NCBI RefSeq assembly: GCF_013404075.1
Contig: NZ_JACBJQ010000023.1
Coordinates: forward strand, 32,754 to 96,753
Direction of reading: 5' to 3'
Origin: Mycolicibacterium vinylchloridicum
Lineage (GTDB): Bacteria > Actinomycetota > Actinomycetes > Mycobacteriales > Mycobacteriaceae
Length of the DNA stretch: 64,000 nt
The notes beneath the pieces are model-generated. The model was not told the DNA's origin. It did no database searches and saw only the letters and a program-made list of their open reading frames with translations. The translations under genes were made by a program, and so were the position numbers. Numbering within the stretch: position 1 is the first letter of the stretch; every line of letters begins with the position of its first letter. Below are positions 16,821 through 25,787 of this stretch, one piece after another.

Positions 16821-18419
16821 TCAGTTCTGCTGGAGCCGGCCGTCGATACGCCGCCACAGGTGGTCAGGGTTGCCGTCGGCGATTGCACTGGGTAGCAATG
16901 ATTTCGGTACGTCCTGGTAGCAGACGGGTCGCAGGAATCGTTCGATCGCCCGCGAGCCGACTGACGTGCTGCGCGAATCCGAGGTGGCTGGGTAGGGGCC
17001 GCCGTGCACCATCGCGTGGCCGACCTCCACGCCGGTGGGCCACCCGTTGAACAGGATGCGTCCGGCCTTGAGTTCGAGCAGCGGGATCAGGTCGCGCGCG
17101 TCGTCGTAGTCGGACGGCTCGGCGTGCACCGTGGCGGTGAGCTGGCCTTCGATGTTCTCCGCGACAGCGCGCATCTCGGCGGCATCCCGGCACCGGATCA
17201 CGAGGCTGGCCGCCCCGAACACCTCGGCCTGCAGCGTCTCGGACGCGAGTAGGCTGCGGGCATCGGTGGCGAACAGTGCTGCCTGGCAGTTGGTTTGGCT
17301 GTCACTACCCTGCCCGGACCCCACGAGTTCCGCTTCACGGGTCAATGCGGCGACCCCGTCGGCATAGCTCCGCGCGATACCAGGGGTGAGCATCGGCGCG
17401 GCCGCGCTATCCGCGAGCGCATCACGAGCGGCGGCGAGGAATGCGTCCAGTCCGTTCCCGTCGACGGCGATGACGAGGCCCGGGTTCGTGCACAACTGCC
17501 CGGATCCGGTGGTCAGCGATGTGACGAAGGCACGGCCGAGATCCGCCGCGCGCTGTGTCAGCGCTCCGTCGAGCAGGAACACCGGATTGATGGAACTCAT
17601 TTCGGCATAGACCGGGATCGGTTCGGGCCGCTGGGCCGCGGCCTCGACCAAAGCCATACCACCGGAACGTGATCCGGTGAATCCGACGGCTTTGATGCGG
17701 GGGTCGGTGACCAGCGCGATCCCGAGGTCCGGGCCGGACCCGAAGAGCAACGAGAAGGTTCCGGCGGGCAACCCCGCTGCGGCGACCGCCTCGGTGATGG
17801 CGCGACCGACGAGCTCCGAGGTGCCCGGATGAGCGTCGTGGGCTTTGACGACGACCGGGCACCCGGCGGCCAGCGCGGAGGCGGTATCGCCGCCGGCGAC
17901 CGAGAAGGCCAGCGGGAAATTGCTGGCGGCGAACACCGCGACGGGGCCGAGCGGGACGGCGCGCTGCCGAAGATCGGGCCGGGGCAGCGGGTCTCGGTCG
18001 GGGAGCGCCGGATCGATGCGGGCGCCGTTCCAACTGCCTTCGCGTAGCAGGTCGGCGAACAGACGGAGCTGACCCGTCGTGCGGGCAACCTCCCCGGTGA
18101 TGCGGGCCTGGGGGAGTCCGGTCTCGGCCATGGCGCGAGCGATGATGTCATCGCGGATCAGTTCGATGTTGCCGGCGATGGTTTCGAGGAAGGCCGCGCG
18201 CTCCGCAGCCGTCGACGCACGGTATGTGGCGAAGGCCGCGAGCGCCGCGGCGCAGGCGGCGTTGACGTGGGAGCGGTCACCGTGGCGGTAGGTGGGCTGC
18301 AGCGGTTGTTCGGCGCTCGGGTCGAAGGCGGTGATCTGCTTGCCGGTGCCGTGTACCGGGTTGCCGGCGATCAGCATCTGTCCCGTCAGCGCGACGGTCT
18401 GCGGCATGGTTGCTGTCAT
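16821..18419 (-). CDS. Ketoglutarate semialdehyde dehydrogenase-type aldehyde dehydrogenase (NADP)
   Basis: A 532-residue aldehyde dehydrogenase of the long 'NADP(+)' branch that oxidises 2,5-dioxopentanoate to 2-oxoglutarate. The cofactor region ALAAGCPVVVKAHDAHPG, the glycine loop VGFTGSRSGG, glutamate EMSSINPVF and the active-site cysteine TGSGQLCTNPG are visible. The late motif PTGVEVGHAMVHGGPYPAT is typical of KGSADH enzymes. It lies 30 bases before kdgD in the same operon, completing the hexarate-to-2-oxoglutarate route. Confidence 0.9.
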   Translation of the reverse strand: MTATMPQTVALTGQMLIAGNPVHGTGKQITAFDPSAEQPLQPTYRHGDRSHVNAACAAALAAFATYRASTAAERAAFLETIAGNIELIRDDIIARAMAETGLPQARITGEVARTTGQLRLFADLLREGSWNGARIDPALPDRDPLPRPDLRQRAVPLGPVAVFAASNFPLAFSVAGGDTASALAAGCPVVVKAHDAHPGTSELVGRAITEAVAAAGLPAGTFSLLFGSGPDLGIALVTDPRIKAVGFTGSRSGGMALVEAAAQRPEPIPVYAEMSSINPVFLLDGALTQRAADLGRAFVTSLTTGSGQLCTNPGLVIAVDGNGLDAFLAAARDALADSAAAPMLTPGIARSYADGVAALTREAELVGSGQGSDSQTNCQAALFATDARSLLASETLQAEVFGAASLVIRCRDAAEMRAVAENIEGQLTATVHAEPSDYDDARDLIPLLELKAGRILFNGWPTGVEVGHAMVHGGPYPATSDSRSTSVGSRAIERFLRPVCYQDVPKSLLPSAIADGNPDHLWRRIDGRLQQN

Positions 18420-18479
18420 GGTTTCCTCGGCGATTGTCGGGTGGTCTACAGCAACCGTAGGGAACCGGATCCATGCTTG

Positions 18480-18518
18480 TCCAAGTCCAATTATGACACT
18501 AATGATGCAGTACTTGGA
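18480..18518. promoter_or_regulatory. Inverted repeat between MFS gene end and aldehyde dehydrogenase start
   Basis: TCCAAGT (18480-18486) and ACTTGGA (18512-18518) form a 7-base inverted repeat 25 bases apart, spanning the MFS stop codon and lying 60 to 100 bases upstream of the aldehyde dehydrogenase start. It may be an operator or an intra-operon RNA stem. The function is not established. Confidence 0.3.
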
Positions 18519-19822
18519 TTAATACCGGCCTCGCGCAGTTGTAGGACCATGGCTCGCCCCGCCGTCTCGCTGAGCAGCAACACGCTGACCAGACCCAGCA
18601 CCGCGACGCCGGCCATCACCGCGGTGATCGCCCAGCTGCCGTAGGTGGACAGCAGCATCGGCGAGAGCACGGGTGGTAACGCCCCGCCGAGGATGCCGCC
18701 GATGTTGTACGAGAAGCCTGCGCCACTGTAGCGGTAGCGGGTGGCGAAGATCTCCGGGATGAATGCGGCCATGGGCCCCATCATGATTCCGATGATCCCG
18801 TAGGTGCCGATGACCGCGATGCCGTAGCGAACCGGATCGCCGGACTGGACCATCGGGAACAGGATCAGCGTCCACGGCAGGGCCAGCGTCGCACCGAACG
18901 CCAGGACGCGGCGGCGTCCGTAGGTGTCGCTCAGCATCGCCGAGGCGGCGACGAACACCAGCGAGCACAGGCCGCCGGCCACACCCACGAGCAGGATCAG
19001 GTTCTCGTCGTAATGCAGTTGTGTGGCAGCGTAATTGGGGAAGTAGGTGCCCACTTGGAAGGCGAGCATGAACAAACCCATGACCGTGCCGGCCGCCAGG
19101 ACCATCTCGCGCCCCTGATGCCGGAACGCCTCGGCGATCGGGACGCCGGCCGGCCCGTCGGCGGTCGACTCGGCGAACACCGGGCTCTCCTCGACGTGTG
19201 TCCGGACGTAGATGGCAACGGCCAGCAGGACCGCGCTCAGCAGGAACGGGATGCGCCAACCCCATTGGAAGAAGGCCGATTCCGCGTCACCGAAGGCGCT
19301 GTGCACCCCGAGGAAGACCAGGTTTCCCAGCACCAGCGCGGTACCGAGGCCCAGCTGGGTGAACATGCAGAAGTAGCCGCGCCTGCCCTGCGGTGCCTGC
19401 TCGGCGCTCATCAGTGCCGCGCCGGCCCATTCGCCGCCGACAGCGAAGCCCTGCAAGAGCCGCATCGCGATCAGCAGCAGCGGTGCGGCCACGCCGATGG
19501 TGGCGGTGCTCGGGATGAGGCCGACGCCGATGCTGCACGCGCCCATGATCACCAGCGTGAACACCAGCACATTCTTGCGTCCGATGCGATCGCCGAAGTG
19601 GCCGAAGACCGCCGCGCCCAGCGGACGGGACAGGAACGCTGCCGCGAAGGTGCCCAGCGAGGCGATCGTGGCCATCAGCGGACTCATGTGTGGGAAGAAC
19701 ACGACGGGGAACACCAGCGCGGCGGCGGTCCCGTAGATGAAGAAGTCGTAGTACTCGATCGCCGAGCCGACGTAGCTGGCGAGCGCGACGCGGCGGGCGC
19801 GGACGCGCTGCAGTGTTTCCAT
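18491..19822 (-). CDS. MFS transporter, metabolite:H+ symporter (MHS) type
   Basis: A 443-residue, roughly 12-helix permease. I chose ATG 19822 (METLQRVRARRVALASYVGSA), which gives the classic MHS start; the longer frame to 19900 adds a non-conserved leader. The motifs IEYYDFFIYGTAAALVF, the loop FGHFGDRIGRKNVLV and GEWAGAALMSAEQAP are typical of shikimate/citrate/alpha-ketoglutarate symporters. As first gene of the second sugar-acid operon it is a likely proton-coupled importer of an aldarate or a related acid. Confidence 0.88.
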   Translation of the reverse strand: METLQRVRARRVALASYVGSAIEYYDFFIYGTAAALVFPVVFFPHMSPLMATIASLGTFAAAFLSRPLGAAVFGHFGDRIGRKNVLVFTLVIMGACSIGVGLIPSTATIGVAAPLLLIAMRLLQGFAVGGEWAGAALMSAEQAPQGRRGYFCMFTQLGLGTALVLGNLVFLGVHSAFGDAESAFFQWGWRIPFLLSAVLLAVAIYVRTHVEESPVFAESTADGPAGVPIAEAFRHQGREMVLAAGTVMGLFMLAFQVGTYFPNYAATQLHYDENLILLVGVAGGLCSLVFVAASAMLSDTYGRRRVLAFGATLALPWTLILFPMVQSGDPVRYGIAVIGTYGIIGIMMGPMAAFIPEIFATRYRYSGAGFSYNIGGILGGALPPVLSPMLLSTYGSWAITAVMAGVAVLGLVSVLLLSETAGRAMVLQLREAGINPSTASLVS

Positions 19823-19992
19823 GCCGCAATCGTCGCCACCTGCGGCTGGTGGGGGTATCCGCCAGCCAGTTGATCCTTCTAGTCGACCCGCGCTGTCCAC
19901 CGATCGGGGGACAGCTGTTGCGCCGAAGCTGTCGTCATTGACACGACTACTCGAGAAACGGTTCTACAACTACAGTTTCGGCGGGAACGGGC

Positions 19993-20124
19993 TCAGCGAT
20001 GCTTGGTGTTCAGCAGGTTGTCAGTCGGATTGCTGTCGGATTTGGCCCGCTTCTCCGCGCGTTTCTCTTTCAGCGACTTACCGGCTTTTTTCGTCATTGA
20101 CTGGCGAGGGGATTTGTCTGCCAC
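19993..20124 (-). CDS. Small basic conserved protein (43 aa)
   Basis: A short, Lys/Arg-rich protein starting VADKSPRQSMTKKAGKSL and ending NLLNTKHR. I chose GTG 20124 because a GAAGG ribosome site precedes it and the longer frame to 20223 has no such site. Similar tiny basic proteins (M-A-x-KSPRQ-x-M-(S/T)KK-G-KS pattern) are, from memory, widespread in mycobacteria. It might bind nucleic acid, but no function is known. It is divergent from the GAF-ANTAR gene. Confidence 0.65.
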   Translation of the reverse strand: MADKSPRQSMTKKAGKSLKEKRAEKRAKSDSNPTDNLLNTKHR

Positions 20125-20238
20125 GTGAGGCCCTTCGATGGGGGGCCTGTCGACGGTCCCGGTAGCAGCGACTGTACGCGTCAATGCCCGCCGGGAAGTT
20201 CGCAGTGGCAAAAGAGAAGTCAAAGTACTGTTGGCAGG

Positions 20239-21006
20239 GTGTCGGGGTTCGATCAGGTCGGTGCTGATGACTCGAATCTTCGCGCCGCGATCGGTGATCT
20301 GGCCGGCCTGGTCGCAGGCAGCCGACCGCTATCCGAATCGCTCGCGGAGGTAGCCGGATTCGCAGCGCGGGCGATCCCGGGAGCAGACGGCGTCGGGGTG
20401 GCGCTGTTTCGCGGCGCACCGGACGAGACGGTGGAAGCGTCCTCAGCCAGTGCCGCGTTCGTCGAGGAAATCGAGCAGATCCAGTACGTCACCCTCGGCG
20501 AGGGGCCGGCGTTCAGTTCGGTGCGGGAACGCAAGCCAGTGCTGTCCGACTCGGTGGGTGGTGACCAGCGGTGGCCGCGTTTCGGTCCGCGGGTGGGACG
20601 ACTCGGCGTGCACAGCGTGCTCGCACTGCCACTGGTGGTGACCGATCGAGTCGTCGGCGCAATCAGCTTGTACGCCTACGGCAAACATGCTTTCGGCGAG
20701 CATGCCGTGGAGGTGGCAGAGCTGTTCGCCAGGCCGGCCGCGGTGGCCGTACACAACGCGCAGGTTCTTGCGCACGCGCAAGTGCTGACTGCGCGTTTGC
20801 AGGCCGCACTTCAGACCCGACCGGCGATCGATCAGGCGGTTGGCCTCATCCGCGGACGTACCGGGCGTAGCGCAGAGGACGCGCTGAGTCATCTGCGGGC
20901 GATCAGCCAGGCCGAGCAACGCAAGCTCGTCGATGTGGCTCAAAGCCTGGTTGATGAGGCGGCCCGCCGCGCCCGCGCCCGCGCCGGGTCCCGGGGTGTA
21001 ACGTAA
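20239..21006 (+). CDS. GAF and ANTAR domain protein (RNA-binding antitermination regulator)
   Basis: About 255 residues. A GAF sensor domain (GADGVGVALFRGAPDETVEAS, through LALPLVVTDRVVGAISLYAYG) is followed by a C-terminal ANTAR domain (ALQTRPAIDQAVGLIRGRTGRSAEDALSHLRAIS). ANTAR domains bind paired RNA hexaloops and prevent transcription termination. The GTG at 20239 is the likely start although its spacing to GGCAGG is very short, so the start is uncertain; the frame stays open to 20125. It precedes the glycan cassette by 110 bases and may regulate it. Confidence 0.85.
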   Translation: MSGFDQVGADDSNLRAAIGDLAGLVAGSRPLSESLAEVAGFAARAIPGADGVGVALFRGAPDETVEASSASAAFVEEIEQIQYVTLGEGPAFSSVRERKPVLSDSVGGDQRWPRFGPRVGRLGVHSVLALPLVVTDRVVGAISLYAYGKHAFGEHAVEVAELFARPAAVAVHNAQVLAHAQVLTARLQAALQTRPAIDQAVGLIRGRTGRSAEDALSHLRAISQAEQRKLVDVAQSLVDEAARRARARAGSRGVT

Positions 21007-21116
21007 GGGCTGTTGGAAATCCAGCCAGTCCGGAATAAGTCAGCCGTCCGCCGCTGAACTTGCCGAGCAATCGCTCACGCCGGGCACGTCGGTGACAACC
21101 GCAAGTCGGGATCACC

Positions 21117-22298
21117 TTGAACTTTCTTTCTGTCCTTCCTTCGCTGACGCCTGCCGTTGTTCCCTATCAGGGTCCTTCTCGCGTTCCGCGGATCGGAATT
21201 CTCAGCACGTATCCGCCGACACGATGTGGGCTGGCCACCTTCAGCGCTGCCCTGTCCGGAGGATTGCGCGCCAACAAGGCTGCCGTCGATGTGGTTCGGA
21301 TCGCCGACGGACCGCCCAGCGATGCCGTCGAGGTTGTCGGCGAATTGGCCAACGGGACGCCGGCATCGGTGACGGCTGCCGTCGAACTGCTCAACCGATC
21401 TGACGTTGTCATCCTGCAACACGAGTACGGCATCTATGGCGGAACCGACGGAGACGAATTCGTCGACATCGTCCGCGGGTTACGCGTGCCGTCGATAGTT
21501 GTCGCTCACACAGTTCTCAAAGACCCTACGCCACACCAGCGTTGGGTGCTGGAGACGATCGCTGCAGAAGTCGATCAGGTTGTGGTGATGACCGCGGCCG
21601 CGCATGCGCGGCTGTGGCAGAACTACGACGTCGACCGCCGTAAGATCACCACGATCCCGCACGGGGCCACCGTGCTGGCCAATGTCCAGGTCAAGCGCTC
21701 AGGGCGGCCAACACTGTTGACCTGGGGTCTGTTGGGGCCGGGTAAGGGTATCGAGCGAGTCATCGACGTGATGGACTCGCTCCGCGAGCTTCCCGGGCGC
21801 CCCCGCTACCTGGTTGCCGGCCGCACGCATCCCAAAGTTCAGGCCGCTGACGGCGACGCCTACCTCGATTCCCTTCGGGAGCGGGCGAAATCCCGTGGCG
21901 TCGCGGATTCGGTGAGCTTTGACACCGCCTACCGCGACACCCCGACGCTTGCCGCGATGGTGCAGTCCGCGGCGGCGGTGGTCTTACCGTACGACTCCAC
22001 CGACCAAGTCACCTCGGGTGTTCTGGTCGACGCGATCGCCAATGGCCGTCCGACGGTGGCCACTGCGTTCCCGCATGCCGTCGAACTGCTCGGTGACGGT
22101 ACCGGGATTGTTGTGCCGCACGATGATACGGATGCAATGAGGTCCGCACTGCATATGATCCTGACGCAGCCACGGCTGGCTGGATACATGGCCTCCAGGG
22201 CCCGCCTCTTGGCGCCCACGATGGCCTGGCCGGTGGTTGGCAGGGAATATCTTCTTCTGGCGCAACGACTTTGCGCGAAGAGATCGGCTTTGGTATGA
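21117..22298 (+). CDS. Family 4 glycosyltransferase
   Basis: A 393-residue GT-B fold transferase, first gene of the four-gene glycan cassette. The N-terminal half contains RIGILSTYPPTRCGLATFSAAL and an acceptor-side loop (VVILQHEYGIYGG). The GT4 donor half has LLTWGLLGPGKGIERVIDV and an E-x7-E-like region with PYDSTDQVTSGVLVDAIANGRPTV. The start is TTG at 21117. It ends in ATGA, shared with the next gene. Adjacent GH130 suggests a mannose- or hexose-containing product, which is inference. Confidence 0.85.
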   Translation: MNFLSVLPSLTPAVVPYQGPSRVPRIGILSTYPPTRCGLATFSAALSGGLRANKAAVDVVRIADGPPSDAVEVVGELANGTPASVTAAVELLNRSDVVILQHEYGIYGGTDGDEFVDIVRGLRVPSIVVAHTVLKDPTPHQRWVLETIAAEVDQVVVMTAAAHARLWQNYDVDRRKITTIPHGATVLANVQVKRSGRPTLLTWGLLGPGKGIERVIDVMDSLRELPGRPRYLVAGRTHPKVQAADGDAYLDSLRERAKSRGVADSVSFDTAYRDTPTLAAMVQSAAAVVLPYDSTDQVTSGVLVDAIANGRPTVATAFPHAVELLGDGTGIVVPHDDTDAMRSALHMILTQPRLAGYMASRARLLAPTMAWPVVGREYLLLAQRLCAKRSALV

Positions 22299-23317
22299 GC
22301 GGCGACATACCGCTTCCGGTCTTCGCTCGGCTCCTGCAGATGACGGACCATCGTGGAACCTTCGAGCACGCGTGCCTGGATCAGCCACGGCCCGAGCACG
22401 GCTATTGCACCGACGACATGGCCCGTGTGCTGGTCGTCGCCTGCCGCCAGCCCGATCCGTCCGGTGAGGTCAATCGCCTGGCTGGTGTTGCCCTGCGGTT
22501 CCTGGGCGACGCCCAGGCTCTCACCGGCGCCTGCCGGAATCGGATGAACGTCGCGGGCAAATGGCTGGACGAACCGAGCGTGGACGACTGTTGGGGCAGA
22601 TGCATCTGGGGACTCGGCACCGCGGTTGGGCGCAGTGAAGTTGTCTGGGTGCGCAAATCAGCACTCGTGCAGTTCGAACGCGCCGCGCAGGTGCGTTCGC
22701 CGTCGCCGCGCGCGATGGCGTACGCGGCATTGGGTGCCGCGGAAGTTCTTGCGGCCCATCCTGATCATCGCGCTGCCCGCAGATTGATCACCGACTACGC
22801 GATCTCGGTGCCCCAGCCCAATGGCAATCCTGATTGGCCGTGGCCCGAGCCGCGGCTGACCTACGCCAATGCGGTGCTCGCCGAAGCGATCATCGCCGCA
22901 GGTGCTGCGTTGGAGGCCTCGAATCTCTGGCAGCGGGGGCTGGACCTGCTTGGTTGGCTTCTGGACCTGGAAACCTCCGGTGATCACTTGTCGCCGACTC
23001 CCGTCGGAGGCAGGGGCCCGGGAGAGGTCGGCCCTGCGTTCGATCAGCAGCCGATCGAGGTGTCGAGTCTGGCCGACGCGTGCGCTCGCGCTGCTGCCGT
23101 CGACCCCGCCTCGAGATGGAACGACGGAGTGCGCGCCGCGGCGTCCTGGTTCACCGGCGCCAACGACACCGGCCAGGTCATGTGGGACCCCGAGACCGGC
23201 GGCGGATTCGACGGATTGCAGGCCGACGGCGTGAACCTCAATCAGGGTACGGAGTCGACACTGGCCGTCATCTCGACGTTTCAGCACGCCCAGCGAATAT
23301 CGTTGCTGCAGAGGTGA
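22295..23317 (+). CDS. Uncharacterised glycan-cassette protein, probably an alpha-helical sugar-active fold
   Basis: A 340-residue protein starting at ATG 22295, inside the ATGA overlap with the glycosyltransferase stop (a longer TTG start at 22271 is less likely). Motifs include FEHACLDQPRPEHGYCTDD, DDCWGRCIWGLGTAVG and GGGFDGLQADGVNLNQGTES, plus helical Trp/Leu-rich segments spaced like the hairpins of (alpha/alpha)6 glycan-active enzymes. I cannot name the family with certainty. It always reads as part of a module with GT4 and GH130 here, so a role in building or trimming the same glycan is likely. Confidence 0.75.
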   Translation: MSGDIPLPVFARLLQMTDHRGTFEHACLDQPRPEHGYCTDDMARVLVVACRQPDPSGEVNRLAGVALRFLGDAQALTGACRNRMNVAGKWLDEPSVDDCWGRCIWGLGTAVGRSEVVWVRKSALVQFERAAQVRSPSPRAMAYAALGAAEVLAAHPDHRAARRLITDYAISVPQPNGNPDWPWPEPRLTYANAVLAEAIIAAGAALEASNLWQRGLDLLGWLLDLETSGDHLSPTPVGGRGPGEVGPAFDQQPIEVSSLADACARAAAVDPASRWNDGVRAAASWFTGANDTGQVMWDPETGGGFDGLQADGVNLNQGTESTLAVISTFQHAQRISLLQR

Positions 23318-24792
23318 GATCGATCAGAACCGGCCTCGCCACGCGCGCTCCAGTGCGGTTGGCGGCCGATCCGTCTCGGGTCATCATCCGGCTCTTCGTG
23401 CCCGGGCAGGAAGGCTTCGAGCAACAGGACTCACGTGCGGGACCGGTGCTGACACGCATTCTTGCACTGACCGAAGCCGAGGTCTTGGCGTCGTTGGACG
23501 ATGTCATCTCCCGATTCGACAGCCGACATCGCAACCTCGGCGACACATTTCGCCGGCACGCGCGGGAGCTCGCCGACCGACTGCGCCCCGGTGCGCGCGT
23601 GTCCGATGCCCGAATGGCGCTACTTGGTGCGGCGTTCACGAGCGAGTACGCGATCGAGGCGGCCGCGCTGTGCAATCCGAGCATCGTGGCGCACCCGGAC
23701 CAGACGGGGGCAGCTGCGGGCAGCGTGCGATTCGTGATGAGCGTGCGGGGCATCGGCGAAGGCCACCGGTCGTCGATCGGATTTCGGACCGGCGTGATCG
23801 ATGAGTGGGGAGACCCCAAGATCGACCCGCCAGTGGCGCTCGCGACAGTCGGATCGTCGACGCCGAGTCTCCTGGATGCGGCGATCTTCCGTGAGGAGCT
23901 GAACCGGCTCGACGATGCGGGGGAGACGGCCAACTACGTCTTCGATGCACTCGGCGAGCAGTTCACTCACGCCGACCTGGAGCATCGACTGACTGTACTC
24001 GCGGCCCACCTGAGCACGCGCGGACGTGCGCTGGAGACCATCTCCGAGATTCGGACCATCGCCGAGAGGAGCTACTCGGTCGAATTCCCGCCCCGCATAC
24101 CACTTTCCGAACGGATACTATGGCCAGCCGTCGAGGCCGAGTCGGTAGGCATGGAAGACGCCCGCTTCGTTCGCTTCGTCGACGACGACGGCTCGACGAC
24201 GTTCTATGCCACATACACCGCCTATAACGGGTCCCACATCAGCCAGCAGCTGCTGAAGACCGACGATTTCCGCTCATTCACGTCGAACCCGATGGTCGGC
24301 CGCGCCGCGGCGAACAAGGGTTTGGCGCTGTTTCCGCGCCGCATCAAAGGCCGCTATGCTGCCCTGTCCAGGGCTGACCGCGAGTCGAATTCCATCACCT
24401 ACTCGGATCGCCCGTTTGTGTGGACGGAGGCTCAACCATTCCAGCGTCCGGTTGCCCCCTGGGAAGTGCTGCAACTGGGCAACTGTGGCTCACCGATCGA
24501 AACCGAAGCAGGATGGCTGGTGCTCACCCACGGGGTCGGCCCGATGCGCACCTACCGGATCGGTGCCGTGCTGCTCGATCTCGATGACCCGACGATAGTG
24601 CTGGGCCACCTGAAGGACCCGCTGCTCAGTCCTGCCGCCGACGAGCAGAACGGGTACGTTCCCAACGTGGTCTACTCCTGCGGCGCACTCGTTCACGCTG
24701 ACACCTTGGTGTTGCCCTACGGGATCGGCGACGCGGCAATCGGTTTCGCCACTGTGTCGGTGCGCGAGCTGCTAACGGCGCTGCGCGCGTGA
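23314..24792 (+). CDS. GH130-family glycoside phosphorylase/hydrolase (beta-mannoside type)
   Basis: About 492 residues. I chose GTG 23314, which forms a GTGA overlap with the previous stop. GH130 features are SVRGIGEGHRSSIGFRTGV, the acid/base region GMEDARFVRF, LALFPRRIKGRYAAL with SDRPFVW, NCGSPIETEAGWLVLTHGVG and the late VVLPYG-type stretch TLVLPYGIGDAAIGFATV. Characterised members act on beta-1,2- or beta-1,4-mannosides, by phosphorolysis or hydrolysis. Phosphate-site residues were not checked, so the choice between the two is open. It is coupled by GTGA to the transglutaminase. Confidence 0.87.
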   Translation: MRSIRTGLATRAPVRLAADPSRVIIRLFVPGQEGFEQQDSRAGPVLTRILALTEAEVLASLDDVISRFDSRHRNLGDTFRRHARELADRLRPGARVSDARMALLGAAFTSEYAIEAAALCNPSIVAHPDQTGAAAGSVRFVMSVRGIGEGHRSSIGFRTGVIDEWGDPKIDPPVALATVGSSTPSLLDAAIFREELNRLDDAGETANYVFDALGEQFTHADLEHRLTVLAAHLSTRGRALETISEIRTIAERSYSVEFPPRIPLSERILWPAVEAESVGMEDARFVRFVDDDGSTTFYATYTAYNGSHISQQLLKTDDFRSFTSNPMVGRAAANKGLALFPRRIKGRYAALSRADRESNSITYSDRPFVWTEAQPFQRPVAPWEVLQLGNCGSPIETEAGWLVLTHGVGPMRTYRIGAVLLDLDDPTIVLGHLKDPLLSPAADEQNGYVPNVVYSCGALVHADTLVLPYGIGDAAIGFATVSVRELLTALRA

Positions 24793-25592
24793 AGCGCGAA
24801 GTGAGCGCGGCCCTCGAAGTAGAGATCACCGGCCCGACGACCCTGGAATTCCAGATCGCTGTCGCGCCGCATCCGGGCGCGTCGGTTTCTGAAGCGTTGT
24901 CGTTCGTGTTGAACGGCGCCCCGATCCCAGCGCTGGAGATCAGCGGCACCCACGGGAACCGCATCCATAAGCTCGATGTCGGCGTGGGTGATCTGAAGGT
25001 GACCTACGAGGCGACCATCACGGGCCGGACCGATCCCGCCCCGGTCACCGAGTACGACCTGTCAATGTACCTGCGCCCCAGTCGATACGCCGAAGCCGAC
25101 AAGTTCTATGGCTTCGCCGCAACGGAATTCGGTAGCTTTCTCGAGTCAGAGGCTCTGTTGGAGCAGGTGTCAGTCTGGGTGGGCGCCCGGCTGAACTATG
25201 TGCCCGGTTCCAGTGATCCGATCGATGGGGCAGTGGACACCTTGCTGGCCGGCGAAGGGGTGTGTCGGGACTTCGCGCATCTGGTGGTCGCACTTCTGCG
25301 GGCGGTCAACGTGCCGGCCCGCGTCGTGTCGGTGTATGCGCCGGGTCTTTATCCGATGGACTTCCATGCCGTTGCCGAGGCGTACGTGAACGGCCAGTGG
25401 CGAGTGGTGGACGGAACTCTCCTGGCGCCACGGCAGTCACTGGTGCGGATTGCCACGGGTCGCGACGCCGCGGACACCGCGTTCTTGGACAACCACAAGG
25501 GCGCCATCGCATTGCAATCGCTGGAGGTCATGGCGATCGCCGTCGGCGACCTGCCCCGCGACTCCATCGATCAACTGGTGTCGATCGGGTGA
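24789..25592 (+). CDS. Transglutaminase-like cysteine protein
   Basis: A 267-residue cytosolic-looking protein with no signal peptide. An N-terminal beta-rich region (TTLEFQIAVAPHPGAS) precedes a transglutaminase core: C159 in GEGVCRDFAHLVVALLRA, H193 in DFHAVAEAYV and D208 in WRVVDGT, the intact Cys-His-Asp triad. It is the last gene of the cassette and starts at GTG 24789 in a GTGA overlap. Such proteins can be amidases, peptidases or cross-linkers; its link to glycan genes is unusual. Confidence 0.87.
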   Translation: MKREVSAALEVEITGPTTLEFQIAVAPHPGASVSEALSFVLNGAPIPALEISGTHGNRIHKLDVGVGDLKVTYEATITGRTDPAPVTEYDLSMYLRPSRYAEADKFYGFAATEFGSFLESEALLEQVSVWVGARLNYVPGSSDPIDGAVDTLLAGEGVCRDFAHLVVALLRAVNVPARVVSVYAPGLYPMDFHAVAEAYVNGQWRVVDGTLLAPRQSLVRIATGRDAADTAFLDNHKGAIALQSLEVMAIAVGDLPRDSIDQLVSIG

Positions 25593-25598
25593 GCCGGC

Positions 25599-25787
25599 TC
25601 AGAGCCTGAACATCTCCCGCGACATCGACGCCTGCTCGACGAAGCTGGCCCGCTGCGGTGGGTAGTGGCGTCTCTTCTCCCGCGCTTCGTGATCGTGCTC
25701 GGCGAACGCGGGTGCTCGCAGCCACGCCAGGACCCGGCTCAGGAAGCGTGCCGGCGACAGACCGCCGGTTCCGATGGCGACCATCAC
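25599..25787 (-). CDS. Possible small protein translationally coupled to methyltransferase
   Basis: A 62-residue frame beginning MMVAIGTGGLSPARFLSRVLAWLRAP. Its start region overlaps the stop of the methyltransferase gene by 4 bases (ATGA-type coupling), which supports a real gene; it ends 6 bases before the convergent transglutaminase stop. A short amphipathic N-terminus precedes a charged tail (EHDHEAREKRRHYP). No family was recognised, so this call is tentative. Confidence 0.5.
   Translation of the reverse strand: MMVAIGTGGLSPARFLSRVLAWLRAPAFAEHDHEAREKRRHYPPQRASFVEQASMSREMFRL

Noticed and set aside
23080..23313. N-terminal extension of the GH130 gene
   Set aside because: It overlaps the upstream gene in another frame; GTG 23314 gives a GTGA junction and the GH130 length.
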